Assembly: GCA_958451915.1 (NCBI GenBank)
Contig: CAUDRX010000010.1
Span: 1-25,360, forward strand
From: an uncultured Peptococcaceae bacterium
GTDB lineage: Bacteria; Bacillota; Peptococcia; Peptococcales; Peptococcaceae
Direction: 5' to 3'
Length of the DNA: 25,360 nucleotides
In this document: in pieces, positions 5,797 to 13,120 of the stretch
Numbering within the stretch: the first letter of the stretch is position 1
Layout of the letters: every line of letters starts with the position of its first letter
Made by a program: the position numbers and the translations under genes
Notes under the pieces: generated by a model
Database searches by the model: none
The model's input: only the letters and a program-made list of their open reading frames with translations
Told to the model about the DNA's origin: nothing

Positions 5797-5913
5797 AGAA
5801 CACCGCAGCGGCCATTCCAAACGCTTTCAGTCCCCCAGTTTGAGGCCGCTGTTCTCTTACAATCTCATCCTTGCCGAAAGGGCAGCCCATCCTCCGGCCT
5901 GTCCTTTCCATGA

Positions 5914-5955
5914 CACGAAAACGCCGCTTTCCGTTTGGAGAGCGGCGTTTTCGTG
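5914..5955. terminator. Hairpin terminator after the glnA operon
   Basis: A perfect 15-bp inverted repeat (5914-5928 with 5941-5955, 12-nt loop) contains GAAAACG and CGTTTTC ends but has no long U tract after it. It is the best candidate terminator for glnA and the ANTAR gene, 118 nt past the latter's stop. The surrounding stretch 5797-6079 holds no gene I can support. Confidence 0.6.
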
Positions 5956-6079
5956 CCTCTGCGTCCCTGACAGCACCAGCGGGAGCGGTCCCGACATCAC
6001 CGCAATGTCGGTGGAACAGCAACGGTCACTGCCCATGCCAGATTTCTTCACAACACAGCCGATGGGCCCGCTTTTCTGG

Positions 6080-6108
6080 TTGACAAGCCGTCGGACGGCT
6101 CCTATAAT
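6080..6108 (+). promoter_or_regulatory. Perfect-consensus sigma-A promoter of the FUSC-like gene
   Basis: TTGACA (6080-6085), a 17-bp spacer and TATAAT (6103-6108) match the consensus at all twelve positions. Transcription would start near 6115. Confidence 0.85.
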
Positions 6109-6154
6109 GGGCATCATTACTCTCATGATCCATGATAGGAGGCCTGTATACCCT

Positions 6155-7210
6155 GTGAACCTGTATGACACACTTCAACTGGACCCTGCTGTGCTCAAAC
6201 AACGCATCGCACACGCTGAGAACACGCGCGAACGACGTCGCTATCAGGCGGCGATGGTGATCCGTTCGCTTTTGCTGGTACTCTTTGCGATCGTTTTTAT
6301 CGCGCCTTTGAACGCGCTCTTTGGCAGTGAGAACAGCGCCATGGCTGTGGCGATCTTCTGCATTCTGCTGGCAGTGCGTTTTGTGGACTTTAACTGCCGC
6401 GTTCAGGACGCCCTGATCAACCTCGCTATCGTCTTTCTCCTGCTCTGCTTCGCGCCAATGCTTGCCGAACGACTGCCACTGGCAGCAGGGATCGGCGTGC
6501 ACTTTGCGGCACTGCTCCTCATCCTCATCATGACCTGCGACCGTCCTGAGATGGGCAACGGCGGCCTTTACGGCTTTGCCTACGTTTTTCTTGCCGGAAA
6601 TCCTGTCAGCGGCACAGCGCTGTGGGCGCGTTTTCTCATGACCTGCCTGGGATTTGCGATCTGCGGCGCGATCTATTTTGCCAAACACCACGGCAAACAC
6701 CACAAAGTACATTTCAGCGACCAGTGGCGCCATTTCGATCTGCGCGCACATAAACACCAGTGGCAGGTGCGCATGGCCCTCGGCATCAGCCTGATCCTGG
6801 CCATTGGCGCCGCAGTGCACCTGGAACGTTTCATGTGGGCAGGTTTCGCAGTGAGCTCGATCCTCGCGGACCATCGCGAAAACGCCGACATCCAGGAAAA
6901 ATCCACCCACCGCCTCAGTGGTGTACTCGCAGGCTCTCTGCTCTTTTATTTGGTCTACAGCCTCCTGCCGCCCTCACTGTACACGCTGCTCGGTCCGCTC
7001 GGCGGCTTCTGTCTCGGATTCTGCACAGACTACCGCTCGAAAACAGCGCTCAACTGCTTCGGTGCACTCATACTGGCAGCGAGCATCTACGGCCTGGACC
7101 CCTCTGTCATGCTGCGCCTCTTCGACACGCTGATCGGTGTGCTCTTTGCCCTCGTTTTCTATGTGCTCTTCAACCGCACAGCAGCCCGTGTCTGGCCCGG
7201 CAGATCCTGA
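6155..7210 (+). CDS. FUSC-like (aromatic acid exporter/fusaric acid resistance type) membrane protein
   Basis: The start is taken as GTG at 6155, 12 nt after AGGAGG (6137-6142). An in-frame ATG at 6125 would leave a leader of only about 10 nt and no ribosome site. The resulting 351-aa protein has a charged N-terminus, then about four to five hydrophobic segments (roughly residues 35-130). A short basic His/Lys-rich cytoplasmic loop follows (FAKHHGKHHKVHF, then DLRAHKHQWQVRMA), and a second membrane set carries the motif FMWAGFAVSSILADHRENAD. The FUSC/YccS/AaeB group has this repeated membrane block, with the second block starting RxALr and a W-A/G-x-x-S stretch. These proteins export small aromatic acids or are of unknown substrate. 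It has its own very strong promoter and stands alone. Substrate cannot be read from sequence. Confidence 0.78.
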   Translation: MNLYDTLQLDPAVLKQRIAHAENTRERRRYQAAMVIRSLLLVLFAIVFIAPLNALFGSENSAMAVAIFCILLAVRFVDFNCRVQDALINLAIVFLLLCFAPMLAERLPLAAGIGVHFAALLLILIMTCDRPEMGNGGLYGFAYVFLAGNPVSGTALWARFLMTCLGFAICGAIYFAKHHGKHHKVHFSDQWRHFDLRAHKHQWQVRMALGISLILAIGAAVHLERFMWAGFAVSSILADHRENADIQEKSTHRLSGVLAGSLLFYLVYSLLPPSLYTLLGPLGGFCLGFCTDYRSKTALNCFGALILAASIYGLDPSVMLRLFDTLIGVLFALVFYVLFNRTAARVWPGRS

Positions 7211-7237
7211 GCTTTACGGGATCCGCTGTCCCCGGCC

Positions 7238-7261
7238 TGCGCTTTGTGCTACAATAGTGCC
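7238..7261 (+). promoter_or_regulatory. Extended -10 promoter of the redox-protein gene
   Basis: TG-C-TACAAT (7247-7255) is an extended -10 with no good -35. The surrounding bases TTGTGCTACAATAGTGCC are almost identical to the promoter at 12787-12809. Confidence 0.65.
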
Positions 7262-7288
7262 AAGGATTATGACAAGGAGTGACCCATT

Positions 7289-7702
7289 ATGGCTACGATT
7301 GAACAACAGGTCAAGGATCTCAAGAAAGAAAAGGATTATTGCTGCACACAGATCATGTACCAGCTCGCGGGCCTGGACGCGCTGGAGCTGGACGACCCTG
7401 TCGCTCAGAAAGCGCTGCGCGGTCTCGGCTGGGGGGCGCGCACACAGCTCACCTGCGGCGCTATTACTGGCGGTGCGATGGTGCTGGCGCTCTACATTGA
7501 TGACAAGGAGCAGATGATCAAAGCGATCAAGGAGTACACAGAGTGGTTCAAAGAGACCTTCCAGCACACCCTCTGCGGCGACCTCCTGGGCTGGGGCAAG
7601 GAACCGGACGGCACCTGCCACGACAAGATCGTCGCCCCTTGCGTGACTCATCTGCTGGCGCTGAAAGACCAGTACCAGGCGCTCAACAAAAAACCCGAAT
7701 AA
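7289..7702 (+). CDS. C_GCAxxG_C_C family putative redox protein
   Basis: The 137-aa protein fits the C_GCAxxG_C_C family: a core C56-G-A-I-T-G-G, preceded by Cys residues at 18-19 and followed by C96, C110 and C118. Members are small cytoplasmic proteins thought to bind a metal or cluster or to act in redox reactions; no reaction is established. A hydrophobic stretch at about 57-70 (GAITGGAMVLALYI) is part of the motif and not a true membrane anchor. AAGGAG lies about 9 nt before the ATG. It is monocistronic, with its own extended -10 promoter and a strong bidirectional terminator shared with the convergent sirtuin gene. Confidence 0.85.
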   Translation: MATIEQQVKDLKKEKDYCCTQIMYQLAGLDALELDDPVAQKALRGLGWGARTQLTCGAITGGAMVLALYIDDKEQMIKAIKEYTEWFKETFQHTLCGDLLGWGKEPDGTCHDKIVAPCVTHLLALKDQYQALNKKPE

Positions 7703-7710
7703 TCTGCAGC

Positions 7711-7757
7711 ACAAAAAAACAGGTCCGATGCATCATGCATCGGATCTGTTTTTTTCA
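7711..7757. terminator. Bidirectional terminator between convergent genes
   Basis: A 15-bp stem (7718-7732 with 7736-7750, 3-nt loop, one mismatch) is flanked by an A run on the left and a T run on the right, so both strands give a U tract. The stop codon of the sirtuin gene lies inside it. Confidence 0.9.
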
Positions 7758-8620
7758 TGTGCAGTCGCATGCCGCTTCAGCGCGAGGAGTTCGCGGATCA
7801 CAGCAGCAGCATCGCGGTTGATCGAGACAGATTTGTCAGCGATGGGCCGCGGGATCTCGGGATAGGCGATCTCGATCTCGCTCTCGGGATAATCGACGGT
7901 GACGCGGAAGAAGCGCGCTTTCTCACGTTCGCCGGTGATGCGCTCAAAGGGCACACGGATGACCCCGGCACTGTTGAAACCAACACCGAACTCGATAATG
8001 CAGATCGATGCCTCCTCACTCTTGCGCAGAAAATCATGGTAGCGCACGTCACCCTCGGCGTGTGCGCGCGTGTCGCGGAAAGCAGGCCGCAAAAGAGCGC
8101 CGCAGCGCGGACAGCGTGGCAGCCATGCTTCGGCAACTGTGAGGTCATCTGCGATATGCGGCCATGTTGCCGCGATAAAAGGCGCAATGTCATACTCGTC
8201 ATCGGAGCAGCGGTCTGTGCAGACAAGCTGCCCGTAGCTGCCCTGTGCTTCAAAAACGCGCTCCGCCGGAAAGCCCGCCTTGATGAACTGATGATCGACA
8301 TTCGATGTGACGACGAAATAGTCCGTCCCTTCCAGGAGCGCCTTGAGCTCGAAATAAAGCGGCAGCGCCGGTGTGTCCAGCAGCACATCCCTGATGTGGC
8401 GTGCCATGTACCCCCAGCGCTGGCCAGGCAGCCAGCCCTTGTAACTGAAAGTCTGATAGTCGCTGTGTACCCCCTGGGCCCAGAGCGCCGGATAGTGCTG
8501 CTTAAAGGCGCGCTCGTCAGCAAAGCTGATGCCCGCCGCCGCAGAGAGCCCCGCCCCGGCACCCACGAGCACATAGTCGCACGTGGTCAGCGCATCATAT
8601 AACCGATGGATGGCGTCCAT
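7733..8620 (-). CDS. Sirtuin-type NAD-dependent ADP-ribosyltransferase/deacylase, class-M-like
   Basis: The ATG at 8620 has AGGAGG 7 nt upstream and gives 295 aa. The NAD-binding motif is VGAGAGLSAAAGIS (19-32) in place of the usual GAGxSxxSGIPDFR. The catalytic stretch reads TSNVDHQFIKAGF (105-117) followed by FEAQ126GSYG, with Gln where classical sirtuins have the catalytic His. Four Cys (134, 138, 170, 173) form a zinc site. Near the end of the fold, EFGVGFNSAGVIRVPFE matches the class M (SirTM) pattern. SirTM proteins ADP-ribosylate a lipoylated GcvH-like carrier and normally sit with a macrodomain gene and lipoate ligase. None of those partners is adjacent here. It has its own extended -10 promoter, so it is a solitary member. 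Function may be ADP-ribosylation or deacylation; the substrate is unknown. Confidence 0.85.
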   Translation of the reverse strand: MDAIHRLYDALTTCDYVLVGAGAGLSAAAGISFADERAFKQHYPALWAQGVHSDYQTFSYKGWLPGQRWGYMARHIRDVLLDTPALPLYFELKALLEGTDYFVVTSNVDHQFIKAGFPAERVFEAQGSYGQLVCTDRCSDDEYDIAPFIAATWPHIADDLTVAEAWLPRCPRCGALLRPAFRDTRAHAEGDVRYHDFLRKSEEASICIIEFGVGFNSAGVIRVPFERITGEREKARFFRVTVDYPESEIEIAYPEIPRPIADKSVSINRDAAAVIRELLALKRHATAHEKNRSDA

Positions 8621-8651
8621 AAAAAAGCCTCCTTGTTTGTTTTTCTTTATC

Positions 8652-8660
8652 ATTATAGCA
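8652..8660 (-). promoter_or_regulatory. Extended -10 promoter of the sirtuin gene
   Basis: On the minus strand GTGC-TATAAT has TGC immediately before the hexamer (8660-8652). The -35 position is poor. The start codon follows about 30 nt later. Confidence 0.68.
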
Positions 8661-8664
8661 CGCG

Positions 8665-8704
8665 GCAGCAAAAATTAAATCCTGCCCGCAGGCGCGAGCA
8701 GGAT
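8665..8704 (-). terminator. Terminator of the MacB/FtsX-like ABC operon
   Basis: ATCCTGC (8698-8704 read on minus) pairs with GCAGGAT (8685-8679 read on minus) over a 12-nt loop. TTAATTTTTG follows on the minus strand. It lies 10 bases past the permease stop codon. Confidence 0.7.
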
Positions 8705-8714
8705 CGAAAAAACG

Positions 8715-11306
8715 TTATTCCACTGATTTCAGCGACTCGGCCATGTGGATCTTACTGATCTTACGGCGCATGATGAGCTGGGTGATATAAGCAAAGACCA
8801 TGGTCAGCACGAAGGCGATGACATAGTTCTGCGGGCTCACGTAGGCGTCGAAGGTGAGGCCGTCGACGACGATCTGCGCCATCACGAAGGCGTGGAAGAA
8901 CTTGCCGAGCACAAGTCCGGCGAGGGCGCCGAAGATGGTCAGCGCGGTATTCTCGCGGAAGACGTAGGCATTGGCTTCCTTGGCATAAAAGCCGAGGACC
9001 TTGAGGGTGGCGATCTCGCGGATACGTTCACTGATATTGATATTGGTCAGGTTGTAGAGAACGATGAAGGCAAGCGCACCGGCGCAGAGGATGATCACAA
9101 AAACGATGATGTTGAGGCTGTCGAGCATGTCGGTGAACATCGACATGGAATCGGCGGTGACGGAGACATTGGTGATGTTCTCGTCGGCGCCCATGAGATC
9201 GGCAGCCGCCTGGTGCACATCGGCGTCGCCTGCGAAATTGAGATAGGCGCTGTTGACATCGGTCTTGCCGAAATCATCTTCCAGGGTCTGGCGGGAGATG
9301 TAGGCATTGTTGGAGATGTAGTTGTCATAGACGCCTGCGATCGTCAATGTCGCCTCGTGCATGTCACTGTCACGCACGGTGACTTCGTCACCTGCCTGCA
9401 CGCCTAAGCGGTCGGCAAGGCCACGGTCGAGGAGCATCTCGCCGTCATCCGGGATCCCGAAAGTGGTGCTGTCATCATGCCAGCTGAAGAAATCACCAAG
9501 ATCATCGCTTTCCACCGGCGCGTTCATGGAGACGCTGTGGGTGGTGCCATTGGCGGAGATGTCCATGTTGCCTGTGTAGGAGAAGAGTACGCCATCGAGA
9601 CGTTCGCCGTTCTCATCAAGGAAGGCATCCATCTCTTCCTGGCTCAGGCTCTCGTTGAAAGATGCGGTGGCGTCGTAGAGATCGATCTCATTGAACTGCT
9701 GATCTGCGACACCCATGAAATTGTCCTGAAGCGCCAGTGCAGTGACGATCAGAGCGGTACAGCCGCCAATGCCCAGGATCATCATAAAGAACCGCGCCTT
9801 GTAGCGGAAAAGGTTGCGCACGGTGATCTTCTGCAGGAAGGAAAGCCGTTTCCAGACAGGCGTGACACGCTCGAGCGGATTGCGCTTGCCGGCTTTCGGC
9901 GCTTTTGGCCGGATCAGGTTGGCAGCGGTCTGCGTGAGGGCGCTGCGCCCGCAGAGCCAGGTGACGCCCATGGTGCAGAGCATGGTCACGACCAGCGAGA
10001 TCAAAAGCAGCTGCCAGTTGAACACATACATGATGTTGTCCGGCAGGGCATAGTAATAGCGGTAAGCGCTCCAGATGATCACTGGGAATCCCCAGGTACC
10101 GGCGAAGAAACCGATGAAACAGCCTACGATGCCGGAACTTCCGGAATAGAGCATGTACTTCATGAGGATGCTGGCGTTGGAATAGCCCATTGATTTGAGC
10201 ACACCGATCTGGGTGCGCTGCTCGTTCATCATGCGGGTCATGGTGGTGACGCAGACGAGGGCGGCGACAAGGAAGAAGAAGACCGGGAAGACTTTGGCGA
10301 TGGAACTGACGATGGCAGTGTCGCTCTTGAAGAACTGGAACCCAACATCTTCATCGCGGGTGAGCACGTAAACCTCCGGCTCTTCCGGCACGGTGAGATC
10401 ATCGAGGATCTCCTGGGCCTCGTCGCGCTGGGCGCGGATCTCCTCGAGCTGAGAATCCGGCAGACCGGCCTTCTCGCCGAGGGCAAGGGCTTCATTGGCC
10501 TGATCGATGCCGTCCTGGGCCTCTTTGCGGCCGTCTTCGATCTCCTGAACGATCTCATCATAGCGATCATTGATCACAGCTTCGGTGTCCTCGGTGATGG
10601 ATGGTTCTGCATCATCGATGCTGGTGTCGTAGGCGTCGCTGTAGATCTCACCTTCGGTATCAGTTGTGAGATAGACCTCTGTATAATATTCAGAGGTGAA
10701 CGCCTCTTCCGGTACATAGAAAACAGCTTCGACCTCACCGGCTCCGATCTCGCTGGAATAGCGCCCCATGCGCATATAGAGCGGTGATTCGGCGATGCCG
10801 ACGATCTCCATCTCGTGGCTGTCGAGAGCATCCAGAGTGTCGCTGTCATTATCATCGCTAAGGACAACGGTCTTTCCGATATCATCAGACGTATAGTAGG
10901 TCGCATCGGCGACACATTCGTCTGCATTCTCCGGCAGGCGCCCATCCTTGAGAGCAAGCAGGTTCACTTCAGCGGTGATGGAATGGAAGCGGCCGACCTT
11001 TTCTTCATCACCGCCATCACTGACGAGGGCATCGGTCTGGTAGGCGCCATCGGCGAGGACGACATGTTCATTCTCAGCGATGGCTGCGACCTCCTCCTGC
11101 TCGAAGCCGAGGGTCGACATGAGCCTGAAATCGTAGAAATGCTGCTCATGCAGATAGGTGTCGCCGGTCTTGAGCATGGCCTCTTCGCTGACCATGAGCC
11201 CGGCAAAAAAACCAACGCCCAACGCCACGATGGCGAGGATGGCGATAAAGCGGCCGAAGCTCGAGCGGATCTCTCGCAGAGCGGTCTTGAGTAAGCTTTT
11301 TGTCAT
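8715..11306 (-). CDS. FtsX/MacB-type ABC transporter permease (863 aa)
   Basis: The ATG at 11306 (MTKSLLKTALREI) has GAGGTG 6 nt upstream; upstream codons overlap the ATPase gene. The first membrane span is at about 18-40, followed by a large extracellular domain (about 41-330) that includes a Glu/Gln/Ala-rich coiled-coil stretch at about 240-303. A first FtsX block (about 335-470) contains the typical TMTRMMNEQRTQIGVLKSMG motif. A second extracellular domain (about 545-745) and a second FtsX block (about 750-863, with IREIATLKVLGF) complete a duplicated layout. Such permeases use ATP hydrolysis to move their periplasmic or outer domains, exporting peptides, lipids or lipoproteins. The ATPase gene lies 10 nt upstream, forming a two-gene operon with its own promoter and terminator. 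The substrate is unknown. Confidence 0.93.
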   Translation of the reverse strand: MTKSLLKTALREIRSSFGRFIAILAIVALGVGFFAGLMVSEEAMLKTGDTYLHEQHFYDFRLMSTLGFEQEEVAAIAENEHVVLADGAYQTDALVSDGGDEEKVGRFHSITAEVNLLALKDGRLPENADECVADATYYTSDDIGKTVVLSDDNDSDTLDALDSHEMEIVGIAESPLYMRMGRYSSEIGAGEVEAVFYVPEEAFTSEYYTEVYLTTDTEGEIYSDAYDTSIDDAEPSITEDTEAVINDRYDEIVQEIEDGRKEAQDGIDQANEALALGEKAGLPDSQLEEIRAQRDEAQEILDDLTVPEEPEVYVLTRDEDVGFQFFKSDTAIVSSIAKVFPVFFFLVAALVCVTTMTRMMNEQRTQIGVLKSMGYSNASILMKYMLYSGSSGIVGCFIGFFAGTWGFPVIIWSAYRYYYALPDNIMYVFNWQLLLISLVVTMLCTMGVTWLCGRSALTQTAANLIRPKAPKAGKRNPLERVTPVWKRLSFLQKITVRNLFRYKARFFMMILGIGGCTALIVTALALQDNFMGVADQQFNEIDLYDATASFNESLSQEEMDAFLDENGERLDGVLFSYTGNMDISANGTTHSVSMNAPVESDDLGDFFSWHDDSTTFGIPDDGEMLLDRGLADRLGVQAGDEVTVRDSDMHEATLTIAGVYDNYISNNAYISRQTLEDDFGKTDVNSAYLNFAGDADVHQAAADLMGADENITNVSVTADSMSMFTDMLDSLNIIVFVIILCAGALAFIVLYNLTNINISERIREIATLKVLGFYAKEANAYVFRENTALTIFGALAGLVLGKFFHAFVMAQIVVDGLTFDAYVSPQNYVIAFVLTMVFAYITQLIMRRKISKIHMAESLKSVE

Positions 11307-11316
11307 GCTCCTCACC

Positions 11317-12027
11317 TCACCATTCGATATCGTCGATGGACATAGGCTGGGCGTTAAGCTCGACCTTCTGGATCTCGCCGCTCTTAACATGGACGACGCG
11401 GTCGGCCATCGGACAGAGCGCAAGGTTATGGGTAACGATGACGACGGTCATATTATTCTTGCGGCAGGTCTCCTGCAAAAGTTTGAGTATGAGCTTACCG
11501 GTGTTGTAGTCCAACGCACCGGTCGGCTCGTCGCAGAGCAGGAGTTTCGGATTTTTGGCAAGGGCGCGGGCGATGGCCACGCGCTGCTGTTCACCGCCTG
11601 AGAGCTGAGCAGGGAAATTGTCCTTGCGTTCGCCAAGGCCGACTTCTTCCAACACCGTTGCCGGATCAGCAGGGTCTTTGCCGATCTGAGTGGCAAGCTC
11701 GACATTTTCCAGCGCCGTGAGATTTGGGATCAGGTTATAAAACTGAAAGACGAAGCCGATGTCATAGCGGCGATAGGTGGTCAGTTCTTTCTCGTTGTAG
11801 CCAGCGATGTTCTTGCCATCGAGCCAGACTTCGCCGCTCGTAAGCGAATCCATGCCGCCGAGGATGTTCAGGAGCGTTGTCTTGCCGGCGCCGGAAGCGC
11901 CGACGATGATGCAGATCTCGCCTTTTTCCACTTCAAAGTTGACATCGTGCAGGGCAGAGATATCCACACTGCCAACATGGTAGGTCTTGTTGACATTTTT
12001 AAATCGAATGAATGGTTCCACAGCCAT
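11317..12027 (-). CDS. MacB/LolD-type ABC transporter ATPase
   Basis: The chosen start at 12027 gives MAVEPFIRFKNV, 236 aa. AAAGG lies very close to it, so a GTG two codons later is also possible. Walker A is GASGAGKTT, the Q-loop region is FVFQFYNLIPNLTALENVEL, the signature is LSGGEQQRVAIARAL, Walker B is LLLCDEPTGALD and the H-loop is VIVTHN. These are standard for the MacB/LolD group that pairs with FtsX-like permeases. The permease gene follows after 10 nt. An extended -10 (TGG-TATAAT at 12085-12077) would drive both genes. The bases 12028-12206 form a divergent promoter region shared with the nitroreductase gene. Confidence 0.95.
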   Translation of the reverse strand: MAVEPFIRFKNVNKTYHVGSVDISALHDVNFEVEKGEICIIVGASGAGKTTLLNILGGMDSLTSGEVWLDGKNIAGYNEKELTTYRRYDIGFVFQFYNLIPNLTALENVELATQIGKDPADPATVLEEVGLGERKDNFPAQLSGGEQQRVAIARALAKNPKLLLCDEPTGALDYNTGKLILKLLQETCRKNNMTVVIVTHNLALCPMADRVVHVKSGEIQKVELNAQPMSIDDIEW

Positions 12028-12076
12028 GTTCCTTTCTGTTTTCAGCCACTCGGTCATACTATAATCGGTAATAATC

Positions 12077-12085
12077 ATTATACCA
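12077..12085 (-). promoter_or_regulatory. Extended -10 promoter of the MacB/FtsX-like operon
   Basis: TGG-TATAAT on the minus strand (12085-12077), with no recognisable -35. Transcription would start near 12070, about 43 nt before the ATPase ATG. Confidence 0.6.
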
Positions 12086-12164
12086 CGCCTCTGGGGGCTT
12101 TGGCGCGAAAATTATGCGGCTTTCTTTACAAAACCGCACCGTTTGTGCATGCGCAAGCGGCAGA

Positions 12165-12173
12165 TGCTAAAAT
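12165..12173 (+). promoter_or_regulatory. Extended -10 promoter of the nitroreductase gene
   Basis: TGC-TAAAAT (12165-12173) is an extended -10 about 33 nt before the start codon, with only a weak -35 (TGTGCA about 18 bp upstream). Confidence 0.5.
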
Positions 12174-12206
12174 AGAAACAGACCATACAGAAAGAAGGCA
12201 TGTATC

Positions 12207-12725
12207 ATGACAGATCTTCTCACCCTCATGAGCGAACGCTGCTCTGTGCGCAAGTTCAAGCCAGACGCCATCGCACCGGAGGCCCTCGCCCGCATCCTCG
12301 AAGCCGGCCGCCTCGCGCCGACCGCCTGCAACAATCAGGCTGTACACATCTACGTGCTCGAGAGCAAAGATGCCCGCGCCGCAGTCGCCGGGCTGACCAG
12401 GTACACGTTCGATGCACCTGCGATCCTCCTCGTCTGCGCTGATACCGCGCGCACCTGGAAAAATCCGCTCGAAAATGGCGTCACTTCCGGCGAACAGGAC
12501 GCCGCTATTGTCGCTTGCCACATGATGCTCGAAGCCTGGGCCAATGGCATCGGCAGCTGCTGGGTCGGCTACTTCCCGCCAAGCAAGCTGGCAGCGGCGC
12601 TGGCGCTGCCGGAAAACCACCGGCCTGTTCTCCTGATGCCGATCGGCGTGCCAGCCGATGATGCGCAGCCATCGCCGCTGCACAGCCAGCGCAGAACCCT
12701 CGACGATCTTGTGACCCGGCGCTGA
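12207..12725 (+). CDS. Nitroreductase-family FMN oxidoreductase
   Basis: The 172-aa protein opens with LMSERCSVRKFKPDAI, the family's N-terminal SxRxF motif that contacts FMN phosphate. Next is ILEAGRLAPTACNNQ (the second FMN stretch). C-terminal parts are DAAIVACHMMLEAWANGIGSCWVGYF and LPENHRPVLLMPIGVP, the helix and strand that close the FMN site. The length is that of the short nitroreductases that reduce nitro or quinone compounds with NAD(P)H as dimers. AGAAGG lies 8 nt upstream of the ATG. It has its own promoter and a strong terminator, so it is monocistronic. The true substrate is unknown. Confidence 0.92.
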   Translation: MTDLLTLMSERCSVRKFKPDAIAPEALARILEAGRLAPTACNNQAVHIYVLESKDARAAVAGLTRYTFDAPAILLVCADTARTWKNPLENGVTSGEQDAAIVACHMMLEAWANGIGSCWVGYFPPSKLAAALALPENHRPVLLMPIGVPADDAQPSPLHSQRRTLDDLVTRR

Positions 12726-12735
12726 GCGCCGCCCG

Positions 12736-12760
12736 CCCGCCTGCAGGCGGGTGTTTTTTT
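12736..12760 (+). terminator. Intrinsic terminator of the nitroreductase gene
   Basis: CCCGCC (12736-12741) and GGCGGG (12746-12751) pair over a TGCA loop, followed by a run of T after one G. It ends just upstream of the next promoter. Confidence 0.88.
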
Positions 12761-12786
12761 TGTTTCTATGAGACTATCTGTGCCCA

Positions 12787-12809
12787 TGCGCTTGTGCTAT
12801 AATAGTGCC
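12787..12809 (+). promoter_or_regulatory. Extended -10 promoter of the 92-aa/MBL/helicase/Nudix operon
   Basis: TGC-TATAAT (12795-12803) lies inside TTGTGCTATAATAGTGCC, which differs by one base from the same stretch at 7244-7261. The -35 region is not consensus. The first start codon is about 38 nt downstream. Confidence 0.7.
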
Positions 12810-12840
12810 CGAACAAAACACACGAAAGGCTGGTGGAACG

Positions 12841-13119
12841 ATGATCGCAGCAGCAAGTCTCACAAGCGAACTGCAAACACGACTGAAGAAGATGACGCGC
12901 GGCGACGTCCTGCGCGTGCGCACCTGGAAAGGTGACCGCGGCTTTAGCGTCACCTGCACCGGCGAAGACCAGTTCTCCCTCGCTGAAGACGGCTTTTTGG
13001 CGCAGACCCAGGACGGTCTCACACGCCAGGCGGTGCTCAAGGCATCCCGGCCGATCGCGCGCCGCGAATTTCCACGCAGCAACAAACTACGTCTGACTCT
13101 TGAAAAGGAAGCGAACTGA
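12841..13119 (+). CDS. Small basic protein of unknown function (92 aa)
   Basis: The ATG at 12841 is preceded by GGTGG 4 nt away and gives MIAAASLTSELQ. The protein is rich in Arg, Lys, Thr and Asp, with strands such as GDVLRVRTWKGDRGFSVTC and FSLAEDGFL. It has no signal peptide or membrane segment. I do not recognise a family. The alternating pattern suggests a small beta-rich fold, and the basic C-terminus (RPIARREFPRSNKLRL) could contact RNA or DNA, though this is only inference. It is the first gene of a tight operon with the MBL hydrolase starting 1 base after its stop, and its partners (helicase, RNase Z-like hydrolase) hint at RNA work. Confidence 0.78.
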   Translation: MIAAASLTSELQTRLKKMTRGDVLRVRTWKGDRGFSVTCTGEDQFSLAEDGFLAQTQDGLTRQAVLKASRPIARREFPRSNKLRLTLEKEAN

Positions 13120-13120
13120 T

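Noticed and set aside
3721..5820. A very long open frame (699 codons) on the minus strand across glnA and the ANTAR gene
   Set aside because: It is the mirror of GC-rich third codon positions in two well-supported genes, has no ribosome site, and its composition (Gly, Val, Ala, Asp, His) resembles no protein family.
5806..5851. 8-bp inverted repeat CAGCGGCC/GGCCGCTG just after the ANTAR gene
   Set aside because: The 30-nt loop and lack of a U tract make it a poor terminator; the hairpin at 5914-5955 is better.
5756..6154. N-terminal extension of the FUSC-like frame across the intergenic region
   Set aside because: It would run through the glnA-operon terminator and the perfect-consensus promoter; the ribosome site at 6137-6142 places the start downstream.
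6026..6910. Long minus-strand frame over the FUSC-like gene
   Set aside because: Antisense shadow: no ribosome site, no membrane or domain pattern, while the plus-strand frame has clear spans.
7757..8602. Plus-strand frame antisense to the sirtuin gene
   Set aside because: The minus-strand frame carries the sirtuin motifs; this one carries none and starts inside the terminator region.
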